Shown here piece by piece: positions 1 through 6,379 of a DNA stretch of 9,909 bases. Where the stretch lies: the NCBI GenBank assembly GCA_016870295.1, contig VGBY01000030.1, forward strand, positions 1 through 9,909, in the 5' to 3' direction. The stretch is from Actinomycetota bacterium. Lineage in GTDB: Bacteria > Actinomycetota > Acidimicrobiia > Acidimicrobiales > Ilumatobacteraceae. Positions within the stretch are counted from its first letter, which is position 1. Each line of letters opens with the position of its first letter. The notes below the pieces were generated by a model, which saw nothing but the letters and a program-made list of their open reading frames with translations, was not told the DNA's origin and made no database searches. The translations under genes and the position numbers were made by a program.

Positions 1-1073
1 TTTACAAGAGCTTCCGCGGTCAGCGCCTCAAGCGCCGGTTGGTAGCCGACATACGCCTGATTGCCCAGTGCAACTTCGGTATCGAGCAAGTAATTGATGA
101 ACGCGTGGGCGAGCACCGGCTTGGTGGAGGCACGCGGAATCGAGAAGAAGTCGTTGGCTGTCGGTGTCACCTCCGGATACCAGAAGCCCAACACGTCCGG
201 AGACTCACCCTCGGGCAGATAGCCAACGCCGGCGAGCATGTCGCCCGACCAGCACAACGCGATGTCGCGGCCACCTCCGGCAATTTCTTGATACGAGAGG
301 ATGTCAATCTTCGGGTTGGTGAGAGTGGCGAGCTCGACGAGATCATCGACGGCGGTGGACAAGGCCGACGCGTCGGAGGTATTCGGGTCAAACACGCCGG
401 CGCGAAAGAGCGCCATTGAGATCGTGTCGCGGTACGAATCGAGCACTGCCAGGCGGCCTGCGTACGCAGGGTTCCAAAGTGCCGACCATCCCTCGTTGCC
501 GACGAACACGGATTTGTCGATGTCACGATCGGTTCGATAGCCGATGCCGTTCCCGTAGATGACGTACGGAATGGTGTACTGCGCACCGAGATCGTAATAG
601 GGGTCACGCAACCCGGCGATGACGTTTTCGAAATTGCCGATGTATCCGCGGTTGAGTGGCTGCAACAATTCGGCGGCAACGAATCGTGCGAGCACGCTGT
701 CGGTGAGCCCGAGCACGAGATCGGGTTTGATGGAGCCCGATCGCATCTTGCTGAGCGCAACCTCCTCGGTGTCGTAGATGCTGACGGTCACCTTTACGCC
801 AAACGCGGCTTCGAATGCGGCAATCGTCTCGGGGTTGAGATAATCGGCGTAGTTGTAGATCTGCAAAGTGCCCGACTCGAGTGGCAGGCCGTCGGCGATC
901 GGTTCACCAACCGTTGGCAGCGTCACCGGCGCATCGGGTGTGCCGATCACCAACTGGGTGGTGGATTCGTTGCCGCCACCACATGCGGAAAGCAAGTGTG
1001 CGAGCGCGATGCTGCCACCACCGACGACGAGCGAGCGGCTGACGAACTCTCGGCGCGAAAGTCGACGTGTCAC
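1..1073 (-). CDS. Polyamine-type ABC transporter substrate-binding lipoprotein (PotD-like), partial at C-terminus
   Basis: Extracytoplasmic solute-binding protein that would deliver a ligand to an ABC importer. The reading frame is open from a GTG at 1073 to the window edge, about 357 residues; only a short C-terminus should be missing. The N-terminus has a twin-arginine signal (SRREFV, residues 6-11), a hydrophobic stretch and a lipobox LLSAC with Cys31, so it is probably exported by Tat and lipid-anchored. Family landmarks follow in order: IYNYADYLNP (72-81), YTIPYVIYGNGIGYRTD, WSALWNPAYAGRLAVLDSY, DIALCWSGDM and, near the cut end, AHAFINYLLDTE. These match spermidine/putrescine-binding proteins (PotD/PotF). 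The aromatic cage differs from E. coli PotD: YNW is YNY, and a second Trp region reads TANDFF. The ligand is therefore uncertain; polyamine is the best guess. Permease and ATPase genes would be expected beyond the left edge. Confidence 0.85.
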   Translation of the reverse strand, partial: MTRRLSRREFVSRSLVVGGGSIALAHLLSACGGGNESTTQLVIGTPDAPVTLPTVGEPIADGLPLESGTLQIYNYADYLNPETIAAFEAAFGVKVTVSIYDTEEVALSKMRSGSIKPDLVLGLTDSVLARFVAAELLQPLNRGYIGNFENVIAGLRDPYYDLGAQYTIPYVIYGNGIGYRTDRDIDKSVFVGNEGWSALWNPAYAGRLAVLDSYRDTISMALFRAGVFDPNTSDASALSTAVDDLVELATLTNPKIDILSYQEIAGGGRDIALCWSGDMLAGVGYLPEGESPDVLGFWYPEVTPTANDFFSIPRASTKPVLAHAFINYLLDTEVALGNQAYVGYQPALEALTAEALV

Positions 1074-1085
1074 GGTGTGTGAGTT

Positions 1086-1092
1086 CCCCCCT
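1086..1092 (-). promoter_or_regulatory. Candidate ribosome binding site of the PotD-like gene
   Basis: The minus strand reads AGGGGGG, followed by 12 bases and then the GTG at 1073. It is the only purine-rich block near the N-terminal signal peptide and supports the GTG start over an in-frame TTG further upstream. The spacing is slightly long, so this is moderate evidence. Confidence 0.4.
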
Positions 1093-1093
1093 G

Positions 1094-1109
1094 GTGCCAA
1101 GTGTGGCAC
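1094..1109 (-). repeat. Inverted repeat in the leuS to PotD-like gap
   Basis: GTGCCA, a four-base loop AGTG, then TGGCAC: a perfect 6-bp stem. It lies between the leuS stop and the ribosome binding site of the transporter gene. There is no T-run after it in the minus direction, so it is not a classical intrinsic terminator. It could be an operator, an mRNA stem-loop or chance. Confidence 0.4.
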
Positions 1110-1115
1110 ATTGCG

Positions 1116-1129
1116 CCCCACAATTGGGG
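1116..1129 (-). repeat. Short hairpin just after leuS
   Basis: CCCCA, loop CAAT, TGGGG: a 5-bp GC-rich stem directly after the leuS stop codon (1131-1133). Together with the next inverted repeat it could attenuate read-through into the transporter gene. No U-tract follows, so terminator function is only a possibility. Confidence 0.3.
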
Positions 1130-1130
1130 G

Positions 1131-4019
1131 CTACACCACCACGTTGACGAGCCGACCCGGCACCACCACCACGTTGCGCGGCGACTTGCCGTCGAGCGCC
1201 TTGGCGACTGCGGCGTCGGCGAGGGCGGCTGCACGGAGCGCGTCTTGGTTTGCTTCGCGCGGCACCGTGATGCGCGAGCGCACCTTGCCGTTGACCTGCA
1301 CCGGAATTTCGATCGTGTCGGTGACGAGCAGCTTCGGGTCGGCAACGGGGAATTGGGCGTAGGTGATTTCACCTTCGCAGCCGAGGCGCTCCCACAACTC
1401 GCTGGCGAGATGCGGGCACAACGGGCTCAACATTTGCGTGAGTGCGACCGCGACCACCCGTGGGGTTGCGCCCGACGACTCGACGTGTTTGGTGAGTGCG
1501 TTGTTCAGCTCGATCAGCTTGGCGATTGCGGTGTTGAAGCGCATACCTTCCATGTCGCGCTGTACTCCGTCGATGGCCACATGCAACGCACGCAAGAGTG
1601 GCTCGGGGCACTCGGTTTCCGAAACCGTCAATTCCCCTGAGTCTTCGTCGACGAGGTTCCGCCACACGCGCTGCAGGAAACGCTGCATGCCGATGACGTC
1701 GCGGGTGTTCCACGGACGGCTTTGGTCGAGCGGCCCCATCGACATCTCATAGAGGCGGAATGTGTCGGCGCCGAACTCGTCGTACATTTCGTCGGGCGTG
1801 ACGATGTTCTTCAGACTCTTACCCATTTTTCCGTATTCGCGAGAGACCGCCTCGCCTTTGTAGAAGTGCTTGCCGTCACGGTCTTGCACGTCGGCGGCAG
1901 GAACGGTTTGTCCGCGCGCGTCGCGGTAGGCGTACGCCTGGATGTAGCCCTGGTTGAACAGGCGGTGAAACGGCTCTTCGCTCGACACGTGCCCGAGGTC
2001 GTACAGCACCTTGTGCCAGAAGCGCGAATAGAGCAGGTGCAAGACCGCGTGCTCGACGCCACCCACGTAGAGATCGACGCCGCCGGTGTGGCCGTCGTGC
2101 TGCGGCCCCATCCAGTAGCGCTCGACGTCCGCATTACTAAATGTCTTCGTGTTGGTGGGATCGAGATAGCGCAGTTCGTACCAGCATGAACCCGCCCATT
2201 GCGGCATCACATTGATTTCTCTGCGCACCTTGGCCCGCGCACGTTTCGCTCCGGTGAGCGGGTCGTTGACTTCCATCTCGGTGTGCACCCAGTCGGCACG
2301 GCGGGCGAGCGGCGGAATCGGGTCGGTGACTTCATCGTTCGGGTCGAGTGCTTGCGGCTTGAAGTCGCTCAACTCGGGCAGGGTGACGGGCAGCAACGTG
2401 TCGGGTACGGCGACGGGCATGTCGTCTTCGTCGTACACGATCGGGAACGGCTCACCCCAATAGCGCTGGCGCGAGAACAACCAGTCGCGCAACTTGTAGG
2501 TGATGGCGGCACTGCCCGCGCCGTGCGCCTCGAGCCAGGCGTTGGTGCGTTGCTTGGCGACGGCCATCTCGGTGATGCCGTCGAGTACGAGTGCGTTGCT
2601 GCCCCTGCCGCCACTCGCTGCACTCGTGTCGTTGCGAGAATTTATATACACACCCTCGCCGACGAACGCCGCAGGCCACGTTGTACAGTCGGCCGACGGT
2701 GCGATTCCGTGCGACGCGAACCACGCGTCGGGCGGCATCTGCGTCGCGACGATCGGCAGGTCGTATTTGCGGGCAAAGGCGAAGTCGCGCTCGTCGCCTG
2801 ACGGCACCGCCATGATTGCGCCGGTGCCGTAACCCATCAGCACGTAGTCGGCGATCCACACTGGAACTTGTTTGCCCGTTACCGGGTTCACCGCGTGAGC
2901 ACCGGTGAACACGCCCGTCTTCTCACGGGTATCGCTCTGTCGGTCGGCATCGGTGGTGCTCGCCGCCTGAGCGCGGTAGGCACTGACGGCTCTTTGCTGT
3001 GCCGACATGGTGAGCGCATCGACGAGCGGATGTTCGGGTGACAGCACCATGAAGGTTGCACCGAACAAGGTGTCGGGTCGTGTGGTGAACACCTCGATGT
3101 CGCCCTGTGGTGACGCGAAACGCACTCGTGCACCCTCGCTGCGGCCGATCCAGTTGCGCTGCATGAGTTTGATCGACTCGGGCCAGTCGAGCCGATCGAG
3201 ATCGTCGAGCAGACGGTCGGCGTAGGCGGTGATGCGCATCGTCCACTGACGCATGTTGCGTTTGAACACGGGGTAGTTGCCGATGTCGCTGCGACCCTCG
3301 GCCGTCACTTCTTCATTGGCGAGAATCGTGCCGAGGCCCGGGCACCAATTCACCGGGGCGTCGGCGAGATAGGCGAGACGGTGATCGTTCACGAGTTGCT
3401 TCCGTTCGCGCGGCGACATCTTCTTCCATGTTGTGCCGTTCGTCGGGCGTCTGCCGGACTCAAACTCGGCGATCAACTCGCTGATTGGCCGGGCCGCACC
3501 GCGCTCGTCGTCGAACCACGAGTTGAACACCTGCAAGAAGATCCACTGCGTCCATCGGTAGAACGCCTCGTCGGTGGTGCTGACGCTGCGGCGAGCATCG
3601 TGGGCGAGGCCAAGGCGACGCAATTGGCGCCGCATATTGGTGATGTTCGCCTCGGTGTTCTCGCGCGGGTGGACACCGGTGGTGATCGCATGTTGCTCGG
3701 CCGGCAAGCCAAATGAGTCGTAGCCGAGTGCGTGCAAGACGTTGAACCCGGTCATCCGTTTGAAGCGACCGAACACGTCGGTGCCGATGTAGCCGAGCGG
3801 GTGCCCGACGTGCAGACCGGCCCCAGACGGATACGGGAACATGTCAAGAATGAACAATTTCTTGCGGCCAGCGATTTTCGCTGGTTCAGCGAGCGGGCCG
3901 GCCGGGTTGGGGGTTTCGAACGTGCGCCGTGATTCCCAACGGTCTTGCCACTTTGCCTCGATTTGGGCGGCCAGTCGAGCGTTGTAGCGGTATTTCGGTG
4001 TGGAATCGCTGTCAGGCAT
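1131..4019 (-). CDS. leuS: Leucyl-tRNA synthetase
   Basis: Cytoplasmic class Ia aminoacyl-tRNA synthetase that charges tRNA-Leu with leucine using ATP. The 962-residue protein is full length for the family and shows the complete set of landmarks. The HIGH-type signature is FPYPSGAGLHVGH, with HVGH at residues 70-73. The CP1 editing domain includes VFTTRPDTLFGATF and GYGTGAIMAVPSGDERD. The catalytic core resumes at QRYWGEPFPIVY. The KMSKS loop reads KMGKS (731-735). An anticodon-binding region and the LeuS C-terminal domain end at GRLVNVVV. I chose the ATG at 4019 over an in-frame GTG at 4025 because it suits a leaderless start, 8 bases after a TACGCT -10 candidate, and there is no clear Shine-Dalgarno. 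It diverges from rbfA across 20 bp and is followed 57 bp later by the PotD-like gene on the same strand. Confidence 0.97.
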   Translation of the reverse strand: MPDSDSTPKYRYNARLAAQIEAKWQDRWESRRTFETPNPAGPLAEPAKIAGRKKLFILDMFPYPSGAGLHVGHPLGYIGTDVFGRFKRMTGFNVLHALGYDSFGLPAEQHAITTGVHPRENTEANITNMRRQLRRLGLAHDARRSVSTTDEAFYRWTQWIFLQVFNSWFDDERGAARPISELIAEFESGRRPTNGTTWKKMSPRERKQLVNDHRLAYLADAPVNWCPGLGTILANEEVTAEGRSDIGNYPVFKRNMRQWTMRITAYADRLLDDLDRLDWPESIKLMQRNWIGRSEGARVRFASPQGDIEVFTTRPDTLFGATFMVLSPEHPLVDALTMSAQQRAVSAYRAQAASTTDADRQSDTREKTGVFTGAHAVNPVTGKQVPVWIADYVLMGYGTGAIMAVPSGDERDFAFARKYDLPIVATQMPPDAWFASHGIAPSADCTTWPAAFVGEGVYINSRNDTSAASGGRGSNALVLDGITEMAVAKQRTNAWLEAHGAGSAAITYKLRDWLFSRQRYWGEPFPIVYDEDDMPVAVPDTLLPVTLPELSDFKPQALDPNDEVTDPIPPLARRADWVHTEMEVNDPLTGAKRARAKVRREINVMPQWAGSCWYELRYLDPTNTKTFSNADVERYWMGPQHDGHTGGVDLYVGGVEHAVLHLLYSRFWHKVLYDLGHVSSEEPFHRLFNQGYIQAYAYRDARGQTVPAADVQDRDGKHFYKGEAVSREYGKMGKSLKNIVTPDEMYDEFGADTFRLYEMSMGPLDQSRPWNTRDVIGMQRFLQRVWRNLVDEDSGELTVSETECPEPLLRALHVAIDGVQRDMEGMRFNTAIAKLIELNNALTKHVESSGATPRVVAVALTQMLSPLCPHLASELWERLGCEGEITYAQFPVADPKLLVTDTIEIPVQVNGKVRSRITVPREANQDALRAAALADAAVAKALDGKSPRNVVVVPGRLVNVVV

Positions 4020-4026
4020 CTTCACT

Positions 4027-4033
4027 TAGCGTA
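4027..4033. promoter_or_regulatory. Candidate bidirectional -10 element between leuS and rbfA
   Basis: TAGCGTA reads TAGCGT on plus (4027-4032) and TACGCT on minus (4033-4028); both fit the actinobacterial TAnnnT pattern. The distance from the last T to the ATG is 7 bases for rbfA (4040) and 8 bases for leuS (4019). Both genes would then be transcribed as leaderless mRNAs from one symmetric element. No convincing -35 box is visible on either side, and the hexamers are short, so chance cannot be excluded. Confidence 0.45.
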
Positions 4034-4039
4034 GTTGTC

Positions 4040-4468
4040 ATGGCTCGCAACCAACGTCGCACGACGCGGGCACAAGATCGTCGCCGCCACGAGCGGAATG
4101 CGCGACTGAGCGAGACATTGCGTGAAGTGATTGCCGAGGAGCTTGCAAAACTCGACGATGATCGACTCACGATGGTGACCATCACATCGGTGGACGTTGA
4201 CTCCGAGATGAACCACGGTGTCGTGTACTTCGACTCGCTGCAGGGCATCGACGGCGACGAGAAGATCGTCGAGGCACTAGGCGAATACCGAAAGCGCCTT
4301 CAGCACGAGATCGCCGTGCAGGTGAAGTCGCGCCGCACGCCGGTGCTGCAGTTCAAACCCGACGAAACGATGCGAGCCGCCGCACGAATTGATGAAGTCT
4401 TGCGCGAAGATGCGCGCCGTCGTGCCGAACGCGAAGCGACGGGCGGCTCCGCACCGTCGGCCGAGTAA
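4040..4468 (+). CDS. rbfA: 30S ribosome-binding factor A
   Basis: Small KH-fold factor that binds the 30S subunit and helps mature the 5' end of 16S rRNA. The 142-residue protein starts with the basic segment MARNQRRTTRAQDRRR and continues with family-typical LSETLREVIAEELAKLDDDR, VTITSVDVDSEM and a helix ending KSRRTPVLQFKPDETM (the RbfA 'P.L.F..D' motif). A charged, Ala/Arg-rich tail follows. The ATG at 4040 is preferred because earlier in-frame starts lie inside the conserved N-terminus of leuS on the other strand. There is no Shine-Dalgarno; a TAnnnT box 7 bases upstream suggests a leaderless message. It is first in a run with truB (10 bp gap) and ribF. The usual upstream partners nusA and infB are not here; divergent leuS takes their place. 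Confidence 0.95.
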   Translation: MARNQRRTTRAQDRRRHERNARLSETLREVIAEELAKLDDDRLTMVTITSVDVDSEMNHGVVYFDSLQGIDGDEKIVEALGEYRKRLQHEIAVQVKSRRTPVLQFKPDETMRAAARIDEVLREDARRRAEREATGGSAPSAE

Positions 4469-4478
4469 ACACCGATCA

Positions 4479-5399
4479 ATGGCGCGCAAGCCGGCGACGA
4501 TGCACGGGTTCGTCGTTGTCGACAAACCCGCAGGCATTACGAGTCACGATGTGGTGTCGCGACTGCGACGTAGGTTCAGCGAACGCCGGGTCGGGCACTC
4601 CGGCACGCTCGACCCCGATGCCACGGGAGTGTTGATTGTCGCGCTCGGTAATGCCACGCGGTTGCTGCAGTTTCTCGGTGACTTACCCAAGTCGTACTCC
4701 GGCGAGGTGGTGTTCGGCACCGCGACATCCACGCTCGATGCGTCGGGCGAAGTCACGGCGACATGCGACATGTCGGCGCTCTCCGTTGAGCGCGTGCGTG
4801 AAGCCGCCAAGGCGCTGACCGGTGAGATTCTGCAGGTGCCACCGATGGTGTCGGCCATCAAAGTCGGTGGTCGTCGATTGCACGAGATTGCTCGCGAAGG
4901 AGGCGAGGTGGAACGCGCACCGCGGCCCGTCACCATCCACCGCTTCGTTGTGGGTGATGTTGTCGAACGTGTGGATGAAAATCCCGTGGTCGCCATCGAT
5001 GTCACCTGTTCATCAGGCACCTACATTCGCACGCTGGCCGCCGACCTCGGGGAATTGCTCGGTGGTGTGGCGCACCTGCGCAACCTGCGTCGCCGCGCCA
5101 TTGGTGACTTCATCGTCGGCGATGTTCACGACGCGACCTCGATCGATACGGCTCCGCTGCAGTCGGCTGTAGCGGTGATGGCGCATCTCGACGGTGTCAA
5201 CATCACGATGGCGCTCGTTGACGACGCCACTGCAGCAAAGGTGCGCAATGGTCGCTCGTTGGAGACACTCGGAGTCGCCGATGGCCGTGACGGCGAACGT
5301 CGCATCGTATTGAACGAACGCCACGAATTGATCGCGGTGTATTCGCGCACGTCAAGTGATTGGCGACCCGAAGTCGTGATGCCCGAACCGTTAGCGTGA
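4479..5399 (+). CDS. truB: tRNA pseudouridine(55) synthase
   Basis: Isomerises uridine 55 in the TΨC arm of tRNAs to pseudouridine. The 306-residue protein carries the N-terminal VVVDKPAGITSHDVV, then the catalytic motif VGHSGTLDPDATGVL with the nucleophile Asp45. Further on are PPMVSAIKVGGRRLHEIAR (usually RLY; here His replaces Tyr) and CSSGTYIRTLAADLGELLGG with LRNLRRRAIGDF. A C-terminal extension of about 80 residues would hold the PUA-like or actinobacterial TruB C-terminal domain. The start at 4479 follows the rbfA stop by 10 bp. An in-frame ATG at 4500 (MHGFVVV) fits the family N-terminus equally well and cannot be excluded; neither has a good Shine-Dalgarno. It sits in the conserved rbfA–truB–ribF order. 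Confidence 0.95.
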   Translation: MARKPATMHGFVVVDKPAGITSHDVVSRLRRRFSERRVGHSGTLDPDATGVLIVALGNATRLLQFLGDLPKSYSGEVVFGTATSTLDASGEVTATCDMSALSVERVREAAKALTGEILQVPPMVSAIKVGGRRLHEIAREGGEVERAPRPVTIHRFVVGDVVERVDENPVVAIDVTCSSGTYIRTLAADLGELLGGVAHLRNLRRRAIGDFIVGDVHDATSIDTAPLQSAVAVMAHLDGVNITMALVDDATAAKVRNGRSLETLGVADGRDGERRIVLNERHELIAVYSRTSSDWRPEVVMPEPLA

Positions 5400-5405
5400 C
5401 CACGC

Positions 5406-6359
5406 GTGAAAGTGATCGCAACTGCGACCCGCAACGCCGTCGTCGCTGCACTCGGTGATCTTCGCAGCGTCGTCACAATCGGGGCGTACGACGGCGTGCA
5501 CCTCGGCCATCGCACCGTCATCGGTCAGGTGCGTTCGCAAGCCACCGAACTCGGGGCAGCCAGCGTGGTCGTCACCTTCGACCGTCATCCTGCATCGGTC
5601 GTGCGACCCGAGTCGGCACCCAAACTGCTGACGGATGCCGAGCAAAAGCTTGAACTGCTTGCTTCAACGGGTGTCGATGCCACACTCGTCGTGCCGTTCG
5701 ATGCCGCACAATCAAATGAAGCGCCTTCCGACTTTGTGCGGCGGGTGTTGGTGGAAGCACTTGCGGTGCGAGGGGTGATCGTGGGGGAAGACTTCCATTT
5801 CGGTCACAAGCGCGGCGGCAACGTGCAACTCCTCCGTGAGTTGTCGGTGCAACACGATTACCAAGTACTGCCGGTGCAGTTGATCTCACGCGCCGATGGT
5901 GTCGACGAGCCGGTCAGCAGCACCGCCATACGCCGTGCCCTGGCAGGAGGAGATGTGCGTCGGGCCGCAGAGATGCTCGGACGCGATCACGAAGTGCGCG
6001 GTGTGGTTGGCCCCGGCGATCAGCGTGGGCGAACGATCGGCTTTCCGACGGCGAACGTGCACGTTGATGGCTCGATTTGTCTGCCTGCCGATGGCGTGTA
6101 CGCCGCATTCGTCACGTTGAGAGACGGCACTCGCCACGCGGCTGCGGTGAACCTCGGGCGACGTCCGACGTTTCATGAACACGCCGATCATTCACTGCTT
6201 GAAGCGCACCTGCTCGACTTCTCCAGCGACCTCTACGGTCAGCATCTGCGGGTGGCGTTTCGTGCATTTCTGCGTGGCGAGCGCAAATTCTCCGGCATTG
6301 ATGAGTTGAAGTCGCAGTTGGCACTCGACATCGCACATGCCCGTGCCGCGTTGGAGTAG
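5406..6359 (+). CDS. ribF: Bifunctional riboflavin kinase / FAD synthetase
   Basis: Phosphorylates riboflavin to FMN and adenylylates FMN to FAD. The 317-residue protein is the usual length and has both modules. The N-terminal nucleotidyltransferase module shows TIGAYDGVHLGH (24-35), VTFDRHPASVVRP, VGEDFHFGHKRGGN and SSTAIRRAL. The C-terminal kinase module shows GRTIGFPTANV (208-218), PADGVYAAFVT, AVNLGRRPTF and LEAHLLDF, with the likely catalytic Glu266. The GTG at 5406 begins 6 bp after the truB stop; a second in-frame GTG lies two codons on. No ribosome binding site is obvious, so translation is probably coupled to truB. It ends 20 bp from the end of the convergent fbiC, so FAD synthesis and F0 synthesis are physical neighbours. 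Confidence 0.97.
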   Translation: MKVIATATRNAVVAALGDLRSVVTIGAYDGVHLGHRTVIGQVRSQATELGAASVVVTFDRHPASVVRPESAPKLLTDAEQKLELLASTGVDATLVVPFDAAQSNEAPSDFVRRVLVEALAVRGVIVGEDFHFGHKRGGNVQLLRELSVQHDYQVLPVQLISRADGVDEPVSSTAIRRALAGGDVRRAAEMLGRDHEVRGVVGPGDQRGRTIGFPTANVHVDGSICLPADGVYAAFVTLRDGTRHAAAVNLGRRPTFHEHADHSLLEAHLLDFSSDLYGQHLRVAFRAFLRGERKFSGIDELKSQLALDIAHARAALE

Positions 6360-6379
6360 TTGACCCCGACGAGTGCGGG

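Noticed and set aside
1827..1829. KMGKS in place of KMSKS in LeuS as a sign of an inactive enzyme
   Set aside because: As I recall, KMGKS is common in actinobacterial LeuS; all other catalytic and editing motifs are intact.
1722..2801. Long plus-strand open frames opposite leuS
   Set aside because: LeuS is complete and motif-rich across the whole stretch; the opposite frames show no domains and arise from its codon bias.
3929..4039. An upstream extension of rbfA by 37 codons
   Set aside because: It overlaps the conserved N-terminus of leuS on the other strand, and the added residues are unlike RbfA, whose N-terminus starts at 4040.
4389..4478. An earlier start for truB inside rbfA
   Set aside because: It would add 30 residues that do not resemble TruB and overlap the rbfA coding end; the family N-terminus starts at or just after 4479.
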